In this document: positions 7,687 through 15,965 of the stretch, piece after piece
Layout of the letters: every line of letters begins with the position of its first letter
Numbering within the stretch: the first letter of the stretch is position 1
NCBI GenBank assembly: GCA_964636385.1
Contig: CAZWSC010000021.1
Coordinates: 1 to 46,909, forward strand
Reading direction: 5' to 3'
DNA from: CAZWSC01 sp964636385
Lineage (GTDB): Bacteria > Eisenbacteria > RBG-16-71-46 > CAIMUX01
DNA length: 46,909 bases
Notes under the pieces: generated by a model
Databases searched by the model: none
Told to the model about the DNA's origin: nothing
The model's input: only the letters and a program-made list of their open reading frames with translations
Position numbers and translations under genes: made by a program

Positions 7687-8808
7687 TCAGGCCCCACCGC
7701 CCTTCCCGATCAGGAACCTGCCGTTCCTGTGTATCGGCTTGCCGTCTCCGTATATCACGAAGCCACGACGGGTGTCGCAGATCATGTCCCAGTGAAGGGA
7801 TGACCGATTCTTCCCGCCTGTGCCCGGGAGGGAGTCGCCCAGCGCGATGTGGACTGTTCCGCCGATCTTCTCGTCGAAAAGGATGCTTCTTGTGAAGGTA
7901 GTTATGGCCGGGTTCGTGCCGAATGCGAGCTCGCCGATGCGGCGCGCCCCTGCATCGGAATCCAGCATTGCGTTCAGGAAGTCTTCTCCCTTGTCCGCCC
8001 TCGCCTCTACGGCCCTGCCCTTCCTGAAGACGAGCCGCACGTTGGTGACCTCGCGGCCCCTGTAGACGGCCGGGAATGCGTAGCGGATGGTCCCCTCGGC
8101 GGAGTTCTCGACAGGGCTGGTGAACACCTCGCCATCCGGGAAGTTCAGCCTCCCGTCGCAGTTGACCCAGGTCCGCCCCTTCACGCTCAGCGTCAGGTCG
8201 GTCTCGTCGCCCACGATCCTGACATTGCTGATCCTGCCCAGGGCAGCCGCGATCTTCGCCTGCCGCGCCGACAGCTTCTTCCACTCGGCAACGGGATCCC
8301 TGCTGTCCACCAGCCCGGCGCTGAACACGAAGTCCCTGTACTCGGGCAGCGACATCTCGGCATCCTGGGCGGCCGACTGTGTCGGGAAGGCGGTCCCGCA
8401 CCAGCTTGCTTCGCCGGAGGCGGTCCGCTTCATTAGCGTCTTCATCAGCGGGCGCCTGGCGTTCTGCACCAGGACCATGCGGACCGGGTCGATCCGTGTC
8501 AGCTCTTTGGTGTTCCAGCCACCCATTACGAAAAGGTGCTTGTCCGCCTTCTCGAAGATCAGCTTCTCGGCCGGATCAAGGAACTTCAGCTGGTCGTCGC
8601 TTGCGTTCCGCAGCATGCGGTACTGCATCTCCGGAAGGCCGGTGTTTACCGAGGGGTGTGCTCCCGCGGCGAGTATCTCGTCGTGGGCTGCGAGGATCAG
8701 TTCCTCGGCGAGATACGATCCGTTGACCCGCACCCACTCGCCCTCCTTTACACCGAGGCTGTAGTGAACCAGCACCCTGGCCAGCTTCTGTACCCTTGGA
8801 TCCGGCAT
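7687..8808 (-). CDS. M29 family aminopeptidase (AmpS/PepS/aminopeptidase T type)
   Basis: A 373-residue protein, the normal M29 length. The start at 8808 (MPDPRVQKLARVLVHYSLG) fits the family N-terminus and has GGGGG about 9 bases upstream; an in-frame ATG at 8820 has no ribosome site. The metal-binding and catalytic motifs are visible in order: the Glu residues of FPDGEVFTSPVENSAEG, the Glu of GELAFGTN, the His of GTVHIALG, and the His/Asp of SSLHWDMI. M29 enzymes are dimeric metal-dependent cytoplasmic exopeptidases that release N-terminal amino acids. It is convergent to the methyltransferase and divergent from the secreted C45-like protein. Confidence 0.93.
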   Translation of the reverse strand: MPDPRVQKLARVLVHYSLGVKEGEWVRVNGSYLAEELILAAHDEILAAGAHPSVNTGLPEMQYRMLRNASDDQLKFLDPAEKLIFEKADKHLFVMGGWNTKELTRIDPVRMVLVQNARRPLMKTLMKRTASGEASWCGTAFPTQSAAQDAEMSLPEYRDFVFSAGLVDSRDPVAEWKKLSARQAKIAAALGRISNVRIVGDETDLTLSVKGRTWVNCDGRLNFPDGEVFTSPVENSAEGTIRYAFPAVYRGREVTNVRLVFRKGRAVEARADKGEDFLNAMLDSDAGARRIGELAFGTNPAITTFTRSILFDEKIGGTVHIALGDSLPGTGGKNRSSLHWDMICDTRRGFVIYGDGKPIHRNGRFLIGKGGGA

Positions 8809-9034
8809 CTCGTCCCCCATGGTGGTGGCATGTATGAAGACATCCTGTTGTTCAGGCGGGGAGACTATGCTGCATCACACGCATCGCTACAAGGAAGGAC
8901 TGCGCCGGCGCCAGGGGTAATGTTGACTGTCATGTGTCGGTACCAGCCGGTGGTAGCCGGCCTGTCTGCAACTGTGTTACAATGGACACGCTCACTTTGA
9001 GAACAGCAGACCGGCCAGTATCCCGGAGGGATCC

Positions 9035-10600
9035 ATGAACCACCGCAGCAGGAAATCAAAGACTGTGATGTTCGTCCTTCTTCAGGTTCTGATCGCACTG
9101 TCGCTTCCTGCGGTTCCATGCAGGGCGAATCCTGTCAATGGCCGCATCGTGGCCCAGGATCTGTCCTCAGGGCAGGGTTACACGGTACTCCACGTCTGGG
9201 GATCGCACTACGAGATGGGATACGCCCACGGCTGTCTGATGGCCGAGTGGATCGACCTGGCCCATCAGGAGTTTCTGGACGCATTCGGTTATGCCTGGCC
9301 TCATGTCCGGGCCAAGGTTGCTGCATGGAGCTGGGAGCCTCCCGAGTCCGAAGAGGAACTGCAGGGGCTGGTTGACGGCGTACATGCGGTCATCCCTGGA
9401 TCTGGCCTGGATGTTCTGGATCTGAAGGCAGCCGGGACATTCGGGGACTGGGCCTACAGCGCAGCCTGCCGCTCCACCTCGTGCTGGGGGCAGTGGGTGG
9501 CAGATCCCTACCAGACCCTCTCGATCCGCAAGCTCCAGTTCATGACGCTGCCGGGAAACATGTCGCAGCAGTGGCATCACGTCATCTGCGCCTGGGAGCC
9601 AGACAGCGGCAAGCCCCGCTGGGTGAACTTCGGCTTCCCGGCCTATGTGACCGCGGTTACTGCAGTGAACGAGTTCGGAACGGTGGCCTCCCTCCATGAC
9701 TGGAATTCCTCATCCGGGCCAAACTACCCCACTGCGCTCCCAAGAACGATGGCATGCCGCTGGGTCCTGACAATGGATCTGGATCCGGATCCGGCACTGC
9801 ATCTTGTACAGGCCTTCAACGCGCTGTATCCCCATCACGTCGCAACGGGCGGATTCCTGAACTACTACGTTCCCAACGGTGGAGCGGGGGTGATCAAGTC
9901 CTCGAAGAGCGCGGGCTTCTATGACTACCGCCTTCCCCAGATCAGCTGGATGGGGGGAGAGGTCATATCGACGAACAACAGCGACATCAACGGCACCTAC
10001 GGCATCTCGCCGTGGGCAGGCTATTACAACACCCTTGATCCGGGTTCGGGGATCCTTGCCACGCCACATGGGTTGTGGCAGACCGGATACGAATCGACCG
10101 ACATGCACATCGTGCAGTCAGGGTACAGGGGGCCGGAAGACATGACCTTCTGGTTCACCGGCCGTCTGCAGAGCAGCGTACTGGATTGCCTGGAGCTGGA
10201 GTGGCACGCGCTCTTCACGGATCATTCAGCATCTGCTCCGTCCGCCGATCCCCGCCTTGATGCAATGGCATCTGTTCGCACGCTCCCGGCATATCCGAAT
10301 CCTGCCGGCGGGGGCGGTGGCAGTCCCGTTGTACGCATCCCTGTTGAGCTGGCCTCACCTGAGATTGCGCCCGGTCTTCGCCTCGAGCTGTTCTCCCTGG
10401 ACGGCAGACTGGTTCGCACCCTGACCGTGACGCCTGCCGTGCAGATGGAACGGTCGGGCGGTTGCGCCCGCGTTGTGTTCAACTGGGATGGATCACGCCA
10501 GGACGGAACGTACGCATCACAGGGAATCTACTTCTACAAAGCGGTCACAGGCCCGGGCCCGGCCACGGCTTCAGGACGACTGGTGTGGCTGGGCCGGTAG
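9035..10600 (+). CDS. Secreted C45/acyltransferase-like Ntn hydrolase with C-terminal sorting (FlgD-like) domain
   Basis: A 521-residue protein; ATG 9035 follows CCCGGAGGGATCC. It has a signal peptide (residues 1-32), then GSHYEMGYAHG, an entry motif of the C45 peptidase/penicillin acyltransferase group, and C-R-S-T-S-C-W-G, which fits the C-x6-W-G pattern around the nucleophile and puts it at Cys145. Ntn hydrolases are usually activated by self-cleavage before this Cys. The last 95 residues are an immunoglobulin-like sorting domain (AYPNPAGG, LRLELFSLDGRLVRTL, SQGIYFYKAV), the type used for secretion or surface anchoring in Bacteroidetes-like phyla. Natural substrates of this family are mostly unknown: acyl-amide, bile-salt or peptide bonds. 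A TACAAT at 8978-8983 may be the -10 element. Confidence 0.75.
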   Translation: MNHRSRKSKTVMFVLLQVLIALSLPAVPCRANPVNGRIVAQDLSSGQGYTVLHVWGSHYEMGYAHGCLMAEWIDLAHQEFLDAFGYAWPHVRAKVAAWSWEPPESEEELQGLVDGVHAVIPGSGLDVLDLKAAGTFGDWAYSAACRSTSCWGQWVADPYQTLSIRKLQFMTLPGNMSQQWHHVICAWEPDSGKPRWVNFGFPAYVTAVTAVNEFGTVASLHDWNSSSGPNYPTALPRTMACRWVLTMDLDPDPALHLVQAFNALYPHHVATGGFLNYYVPNGGAGVIKSSKSAGFYDYRLPQISWMGGEVISTNNSDINGTYGISPWAGYYNTLDPGSGILATPHGLWQTGYESTDMHIVQSGYRGPEDMTFWFTGRLQSSVLDCLELEWHALFTDHSASAPSADPRLDAMASVRTLPAYPNPAGGGGGSPVVRIPVELASPEIAPGLRLELFSLDGRLVRTLTVTPAVQMERSGGCARVVFNWDGSRQDGTYASQGIYFYKAVTGPGPATASGRLVWLGR

Positions 10601-10648
10601 CTGCCCCGGTCATTGCCGGCTCAACCTGACGACCCCGGGGGAGCGTGC

Positions 10649-11467
10649 ATGACGACGGACAAACACCTCGACTCGAACCGTGACATGTGGGACCTGTGGA
10701 CGGAACTGCACCGCGACTCCGATTTCTACGATCTGGATGGCTTCAGGAACGGGCGAAACACGGTTGAAGCGGTCGACCTGGAAGAACTCGGCGATGTCAG
10801 CGGCCGGACCCTGCTGCACCTGCAGTGCCACTTCGGGCTGGACACACTCTCGCTGGCGAGGATGGGGGCGGTAGTCACCGGGCTGGACTTCTCACCCCGG
10901 GCGATCGAGCTGGCCCGCTCGTTGGCCGCCGACCTGGGGATTCCAGCCACCTTCGTGCAGGCCAGGGTGGACGAGGCGCCGCATGTCCTGTCGGGGGAGT
11001 TCGACATCGTCTATACCTCGGGAGGCGTACTCTGCTGGCTGCGCGACATGAAGGAGTGGGCGAGGATCGCCGCAGGATTAGTTAAGCCCGGCGGGATCTT
11101 CTACATACGCGACTTCCATCCGATCATGAACATATTCGATGATCAGGTGAAGGACAGGCCTGCCGTTCGTCTGCGCTACTTCCATCGCCCGGAACCGGAC
11201 CGATTCGAGGGCGAGGGCTCATATGCCGCATCCGGATCCAGGGTGAAGACGGCATCGTACGAGTGGACGCATTCCATGGGGGACATTGTTACGTCCCTGG
11301 CGGAGGCCGGACTGCGGATCGAGTACCTTCACGAGTTTCCGCACATCTCCTTCGAGTCCCACCCGTGGCTGACCCGGGGAGATGACGGCATGTGGAGGTA
11401 CGACGCGCATCCGGAGAGCCTGCCGATGATGTTCTCGATTCTGGCGAGGAAGGATATGGGGGGATGA
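10649..11467 (+). CDS. SAM-dependent methyltransferase
   Basis: A 272-residue protein. ATG 10649 has CGGGGGAG upstream and gives MTTDKHLDSNRDMWD, similar to the family of about 270-residue class I methyltransferases that begin with NRxxWD. Motif I is LLHLQCHFGLDTLSLA (about 55-70), followed by VTGLDFSPRAIELAR and the post-I acidic region. The later motif LVKPGGIFYIRDFHP is typical. Substrate unknown. It lies 48 bases after the secreted hydrolase and is convergent to the STAS gene. Confidence 0.87.
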   Translation: MTTDKHLDSNRDMWDLWTELHRDSDFYDLDGFRNGRNTVEAVDLEELGDVSGRTLLHLQCHFGLDTLSLARMGAVVTGLDFSPRAIELARSLAADLGIPATFVQARVDEAPHVLSGEFDIVYTSGGVLCWLRDMKEWARIAAGLVKPGGIFYIRDFHPIMNIFDDQVKDRPAVRLRYFHRPEPDRFEGEGSYAASGSRVKTASYEWTHSMGDIVTSLAEAGLRIEYLHEFPHISFESHPWLTRGDDGMWRYDAHPESLPMMFSILARKDMGG

Positions 11468-11509
11468 TCCCGACCGCTGCCCCGGCGCATCTGCCGATGG
11501 CTGCCCCAG

Positions 11510-11863
11510 TCAGGCCTGCTCTGCGGTGACAGCGGCGACGGCCTCATCCTCCGTTTCGAGAATCCTTATCACGGAATCCAGGCGCATGATGGACAGCACC
11601 TGGTGGATGTGCCGGTTGACCCTCATGAAGACCATCCGCCCGCCGGCATCCGAAAGCAGGCTGTAGACCCGCAGAATCGCCCCAATCCCGGTGCTGTCCG
11701 CGTAGGTTGCGTCCCGGAAGTCAAAAATGATGAGGCGCCTGCCCTCGTCGATGAAGGGCTTCACATCGCGCGGAATCGCTTCCGCGCCGGATCCGCCGAT
11801 CAGCTTCCCTGACAGCGACACGACGATGATTCCGCTGTCCAACTCGCGGAAAGAATGGCTCAT
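11510..11863 (-). CDS. STAS-domain protein, anti-sigma factor antagonist type
   Basis: A 117-residue single-domain protein. ATG 11863 has CAGGGAG upstream. It runs through the STAS fold: IIVVSLSGKLIGGSG, LIIFDFRDATYADSTGIGAILR and VRILE-like ending. The DST motif (Ser after Asp in YADSTG) is the residue phosphorylated in SpoIIAA/RsbV proteins by an HPK-type anti-sigma kinase. No such kinase or PP2C phosphatase is nearby. It is the third gene behind an ABC-2 exporter, 38 bases after the permease, so it may regulate that transporter or simply share its transcript. Confidence 0.85.
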   Translation of the reverse strand: MSHSFRELDSGIIVVSLSGKLIGGSGAEAIPRDVKPFIDEGRRLIIFDFRDATYADSTGIGAILRVYSLLSDAGGRMVFMRVNRHIHQVLSIMRLDSVIRILETEDEAVAAVTAEQA

Positions 11864-11901
11864 GTAGACTCCCTGGCGGGCCCGCAGGCGCCTGCCGGAC
11901 G

Positions 11902-13095
11902 TTACGTCTCGCGCAGCCAGCGCCAGACCTCGCGCAGACCAGGTTCCTTGCCCGTCATCAGCATGCTGATCCCGAACACGCGGCCGGCCGCCCAGCGCAG
12001 CACCACGGCGCTCGCAGCCAGAAGGACCAGTGAGACGGCGATCTCCCATCCGGCGGGGTCTCCACGCAGGATGCGCACAGGCATTGCAGACGGGCTGCAT
12101 CCCGGCAGGAACGATAGTACCCGCATCCAGACAGCGTCGGGTGAGTCGAGGCCGGCAAAGACGATGCCCAGCGGAAGGAACGGCAGGAGCATCAGGCTGC
12201 TGCGGCTGCTGCTTGTCGGGTCGTCGATCGTCGCGGCGACAAGGCCGAAGACGGTGAACCAGAAGGCGAAGCCTACGGCTGCGAAGAGAATGCACAGGGC
12301 GAACTGAGGGCCGCCCAGTCCTTCGGGGAGCGCCATCGAACCGCCGAAGAACCTCCACGACACGGCCTGCCACAGGAACCAGGCCGCCAGGATGCCGAGC
12401 AGGTCGATGAGGATGACGCCCGTAAGGCCCATGATCTTGCCGTCGATCCACTGCTGCGGGCTGATGGCCGACAACAGCGACTCGGTTGTACGCTGGGCCT
12501 TCTCCGCAGTGATCGCCGTGAACACATAGCCAAAGCCCTGGAACAGGCCCAGCATCATGGCGCCTACCACGATGATCACAACCAGGGTGCCTGCGCGCCT
12601 GTCCTGCCTGTCGTCTTCCGTGCCGATCAGGACGGTAGTGACTCCGACCGGTGTGCCGAGAGCGGCGAGCACCTCGGCGGGGACCTCCAGGTCCAGCAGT
12701 TCACGCTGCCTGGCAAGGACGCCGATCTGTACACGGAGCAGGTTCTGCCACCCGCGGTCGTGCTTCACGCGCAGTTGCCACGAGCCGCCCCCGTCGGATG
12801 CCACCACCGCGTCGAACTCCCCGGCCAGTACGAGGGAGTCGACCATTGTGTGGCTGCGCTCTTCCGGAACCAGCAGGAATCCTTCGAGCTGCACCGGCTC
12901 TTCCATGCCGAGCTCCCCGGCGGACAGGACTGCGACCGTGCGCTCCCTGGTGACGCGTCCCTGCACGAAGGTGCTGCCGAGGTCGAAGGCACCGAAGAGG
13001 ACCACCATCACCCCGATGCTGATGAGCTGGCCCTTTGCCTTGGCGAAGCGCAGGAACTCCCAGCGCGCCACGAGTATCGTGCGGCGAGCCGTCAT
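11902..13095 (-). CDS. ABC-2 type exporter permease, NatB-like
   Basis: A 397-residue membrane protein. It begins with a cytoplasmic MTARRTILVARWEFL leader, then a first membrane helix (LISIGVMVVLFGAFD), a large extracytoplasmic domain (about residues 50-165), and a C-terminal bundle of about five helices, the architecture of NatB/ABC-2 permeases. The ATG overlaps the ATPase stop by four bases (ATGA at 13092-13095). It forms the membrane half of an exporter with the upstream ATPase; the substrate cannot be predicted from sequence alone. Confidence 0.87.
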   Translation of the reverse strand: MTARRTILVARWEFLRFAKAKGQLISIGVMVVLFGAFDLGSTFVQGRVTRERTVAVLSAGELGMEEPVQLEGFLLVPEERSHTMVDSLVLAGEFDAVVASDGGGSWQLRVKHDRGWQNLLRVQIGVLARQRELLDLEVPAEVLAALGTPVGVTTVLIGTEDDRQDRRAGTLVVIIVVGAMMLGLFQGFGYVFTAITAEKAQRTTESLLSAISPQQWIDGKIMGLTGVILIDLLGILAAWFLWQAVSWRFFGGSMALPEGLGGPQFALCILFAAVGFAFWFTVFGLVAATIDDPTSSSRSSLMLLPFLPLGIVFAGLDSPDAVWMRVLSFLPGCSPSAMPVRILRGDPAGWEIAVSLVLLAASAVVLRWAAGRVFGISMLMTGKEPGLREVWRWLRET

Positions 13096-14156
13096 GGCGC
13101 CTCCCTGGCAGTGTCGTCACCACCGGGAGCCAGCTCTTCAGGTGCGAGGTCGCGACCCACGGTGCGCAGGAAGATCTCATGCAGCCGTTCGGGTGCCGAG
13201 TGAACAGACTGGACGCGGACCAGGCCGGTTACCTGGTGAAGGACTTCGCCTACGACGGCTCCGGGAGCAAGACCAAGGACGATACGCCCGGGGGCGACGA
13301 AGTATGCGCGCTCGACACCGGACACGTTGAGGAGCGCAGCCGGCTGAGTTGTGTCCGACCGCCCACGAAGCGCCTCGGGCGGCATGTCAGCTGCGGGATT
13401 CCGTATCGAGTCGGGTAATATCTCCTCCGCCAGCTCCAGCTCGATTCGCTGGCCGCTTGTGGTCTCCCCGCGGATCTCGGCCAGTGTACCTGCCAGAACA
13501 GCCCGGCCACGATCCATGAGAATCAGGCTGTCGGCAAGCTGCTCGACCAGGTCCATCTGGTGCGCGCTCAGGAGGACCGTGCACCCGCCATCGCGCAGGC
13601 GGCGGATCTCCTCCACGAAGCGCTGCTGGTTTATGGGGTCGAATCCGCTGAAAGGCTCGTCCAGCACGGCCAGGCGCGGACGGTGCAGGATCGCCGCAAG
13701 GAACTGCACCTTCTGCTGGTTCCCCTTGCTGAGCCGGTCGAGGCGCCCGGCGGCCCTGTCGCCCAGTCCGAACCGCTCCAGCTCTTCACGGGCACGCCTG
13801 CGGGCCGTTGCGCGGTCCAGACCGCGCAGGGTGGCCAAGAACTCCAGCGTTCTCAGAACCGGCACGTCGCGCACGAGGCCGCGGTCCTCTGGCAGGTAAG
13901 CGAGGAGGGACGGGTCGGGCCGGTTCCGGGTGGTGGCAGCACCAGCGCCCGCGAGGCGATAGGTGATACTCCCGCTGTCGGGACGCAGGATCCCGACCAG
14001 CATCCGCACGGTTGTCGTCTTGCCAGCTCCGTTGGGGCCAAGGAGGGCCAGGATCTGGCCCGGAGCGATCCGGAAGTCGAGATTGTCGACCGCCAGGGCT
14101 GTGGAGAACTGCTTGCGCAACCCGGCAGCTTCCACGACCGGCAAGGCTTCGTTCAT
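13092..14156 (-). CDS. ABC transporter ATP-binding protein, NatA-like
   Basis: A 354-residue ATPase. Walker A GPNGAGKTT (residues 40-48), Q-loop LPEDRGLVRD, signature LSKGNQQKVQ, Walker B LAVLDEPFSGFDP and switch His in LSAHQMD are all present. The last 120 residues form the C-terminal extension seen in NatA-like ATPases. It is first in a minus-strand operon with the permease and the STAS gene. NatAB systems were first described as sodium exporters, but most members export unknown substrates. Confidence 0.92.
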   Translation of the reverse strand: MNEALPVVEAAGLRKQFSTALAVDNLDFRIAPGQILALLGPNGAGKTTTVRMLVGILRPDSGSITYRLAGAGAATTRNRPDPSLLAYLPEDRGLVRDVPVLRTLEFLATLRGLDRATARRRAREELERFGLGDRAAGRLDRLSKGNQQKVQFLAAILHRPRLAVLDEPFSGFDPINQQRFVEEIRRLRDGGCTVLLSAHQMDLVEQLADSLILMDRGRAVLAGTLAEIRGETTSGQRIELELAEEILPDSIRNPAADMPPEALRGRSDTTQPAALLNVSGVERAYFVAPGRIVLGLAPGAVVGEVLHQVTGLVRVQSVHSAPERLHEIFLRTVGRDLAPEELAPGGDDTAREAP

Positions 14157-14337
14157 GTCGGTTCAGGCTCCCCGGGCGGACAGTGTCGACTCAATTCAAC
14201 AGCCGGAAGCCTACTTCAAGGCCGGCTCCATGTCGACCAGCTCGATCTCGACCAGCCCTGCAGCGCCTCCGGAGTTCCCGGCCGCCATCCCCGACCGGGC
14301 ACGGCACCGTCAGAGCCACAATGCCGCCCGAGTCAAG

Positions 14338-14366
14338 TTGACTGCGCGAAACCGCCGGACTAGACT
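14338..14366 (+). promoter_or_regulatory. Sigma-70-type promoter for malic enzyme
   Basis: TTGACT (14338-14343) and TAGACT (14361-14366) are separated by exactly 17 bases. The malic enzyme start is at 14425, with GGAGG at 14415-14419. The rest of the 268-base divergent gap to the ABC ATPase shows nothing else clear. Confidence 0.6.
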
Positions 14367-14424
14367 CCCGGGATGCAAACCGCCCAGAAGGCGAACTCGT
14401 TGCGCTTTTCCCCGGAGGAAACCC

Positions 14425-15777
14425 GTGAAGAAACTATCACCAGCTGAGATTGAACAGCTCAAAGCCAAGGCGCAGAAGCCGTTTGCCGATGCGCTCGTCC
14501 TGCACGACTTTTACAAGGGCAAGTACCAGACAGTCCCCAAGTGCTGCATCCGCGACTTCGATGATTTTGCCCTGTGGTACACGCCCGGCGTCGCTGCACC
14601 CTGCAAGGAGATCCACGCCAACCCCGAGAAGTCCTTCATCCACACGAACCGGGCGAACACGATCTGCGTGCTGACCGACGGCACCCGTGTCCTCGGTCTG
14701 GGAGACATCGGCCCCGAGGCCTCCATGCCGGTCATGGAGGGGAAGGGCCTGCTCTTCAAGTACCTGGGCGGCGTCGATGCCGTGCCGATCGCGCTGCGCA
14801 CGAAGGATCCGGACGAGTTCATCCGCACCGCGAAGCTGCTCGAGCCGTCCTTCGGCGGATTCAACCTCGAGGACATCTCGCAGCCCAAGTGCTTCCGCAT
14901 CCTGGACACCCTCCGGGAGGAGATGTCGGTTCCCGTCTGGCACGATGACCAGCAGGGAACTGCGGCCGTGACCTATGCCGGTCTCGTGAACGCCCTGAAG
15001 TTTGTCGGCAAGCCGATCGACAAGGTGAAGGTCGCCATGGTCGGCGCAGGCGCCTCGAACATCGCCATCTCCCGCGTCTGTATAAAGGGCGGCGTGACTG
15101 CCGAGAACATCATCATGTGCGACTCGAAGGGTACGCTGCACGAGGGCCGCACCGAGTTGAAGGACTCGTTCAAGGAGAAGTGGCACATGTGCCAGATCTC
15201 CAACAAGGACAATGTCCAGGGGGACATTCCCGACGCGATGAAGGGCGCCGATGTGCTCATCGCCCTGTCCAGGCCAGGTCCCGATACGATAAAGCCGGCG
15301 TGGGTTGAGTCGATGGCCAAGGGTGCTGTGGTCTTCGTCTGCGCCAACCCGATCCCCGAAATGTGGCCATGGGAGGCCGTTGAGGCCGGAGCCCGTGTCG
15401 TCGCGACCGGCCGCAGCGACTTCCCCAACCAGGTCAACAACTCGCTCGGTTTCCCCGGTATCTTCCGTGGCGCCCTGGATGTCCAGGCGAAGACCATCAC
15501 CGACGAGATGTGCATCGCCGCGGCTCTCGAGCTGGCCAAGGTGGCGGAGGACCGCGGGCTGCGCGAGGACTACCTGATTCCGACCATGGATGACTGGGAG
15601 GTCTTCCCGCGCGAGGCGGTTGCTGTCGGGATGAAGGCGATCGAGCAGGGCGTGGCGCGTCTCACCCCGTCAAAGGATGAGCTGATGAAGACCGCCACTG
15701 ACATCATCAAGCAATCCCGCGAGCTGGTTCAGTGCATGATGAAGGAGGGGTTCATCCCCAAGGCGCCGACTACCTGA
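14425..15777 (+). CDS. NAD(P)-dependent malic enzyme, short bacterial form
   Basis: A 450-residue protein. GTG 14425 is chosen because CGGAGGAA precedes it and the family start (KKLSPAEIEQLKAKAQKPFADALVLH) begins there; the frame extends upstream without any family match. Motifs: ALWYTPGVAAPC, CVLTDGTRVLGLGDIGPEASMPVM-type segment, VPVWHDDQQGTAAV (metal and substrate site), VAMVGAGASNIAIS (NAD(P)-binding Rossmann loop) and FVCANPIPEMWP. The enzyme decarboxylates malate to pyruvate and CO2. It lacks the phosphotransacetylase-like C-terminal domain of MaeB. Cofactor preference cannot be read with confidence. Single-gene unit with its own promoter. Confidence 0.95.
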   Translation: MKKLSPAEIEQLKAKAQKPFADALVLHDFYKGKYQTVPKCCIRDFDDFALWYTPGVAAPCKEIHANPEKSFIHTNRANTICVLTDGTRVLGLGDIGPEASMPVMEGKGLLFKYLGGVDAVPIALRTKDPDEFIRTAKLLEPSFGGFNLEDISQPKCFRILDTLREEMSVPVWHDDQQGTAAVTYAGLVNALKFVGKPIDKVKVAMVGAGASNIAISRVCIKGGVTAENIIMCDSKGTLHEGRTELKDSFKEKWHMCQISNKDNVQGDIPDAMKGADVLIALSRPGPDTIKPAWVESMAKGAVVFVCANPIPEMWPWEAVEAGARVVATGRSDFPNQVNNSLGFPGIFRGALDVQAKTITDEMCIAAALELAKVAEDRGLREDYLIPTMDDWEVFPREAVAVGMKAIEQGVARLTPSKDELMKTATDIIKQSRELVQCMMKEGFIPKAPTT

Positions 15778-15781
15778 GAGG

Positions 15782-15804
15782 CTGGCCGGCAGTCGGCCGG
15801 TTGT
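15782..15804 (+). terminator. Hairpin terminator after malic enzyme
   Basis: CTGGCCG (15782-15788) and CGGCCGG (15794-15800) form a 7-bp stem (one T-G pair) with loop GCAGT, followed by TTGT. It starts 4 bases after the stop codon. Confidence 0.5.
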
Positions 15805-15965
15805 ACGGGTGTCACCCATGCGGAGTGGTGACCTGACGGCAACCGCCATGGATTACGGCCCGGTCTTCCTGCGCGGCTTCGCCACAGGGTGGCGGAGAGA
15901 GCTGGAAGGCCGGGCCGGCTTCTGTTCCCGAACCTGCTCGCGGGCGATCGTTCGCCCGGTCTGCC

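Noticed and set aside
13963..14424. N-terminal extension of malic enzyme
   Set aside because: It covers the ABC ATPase gene on the other strand and the promoter; the family start and ribosome site are at 14425.
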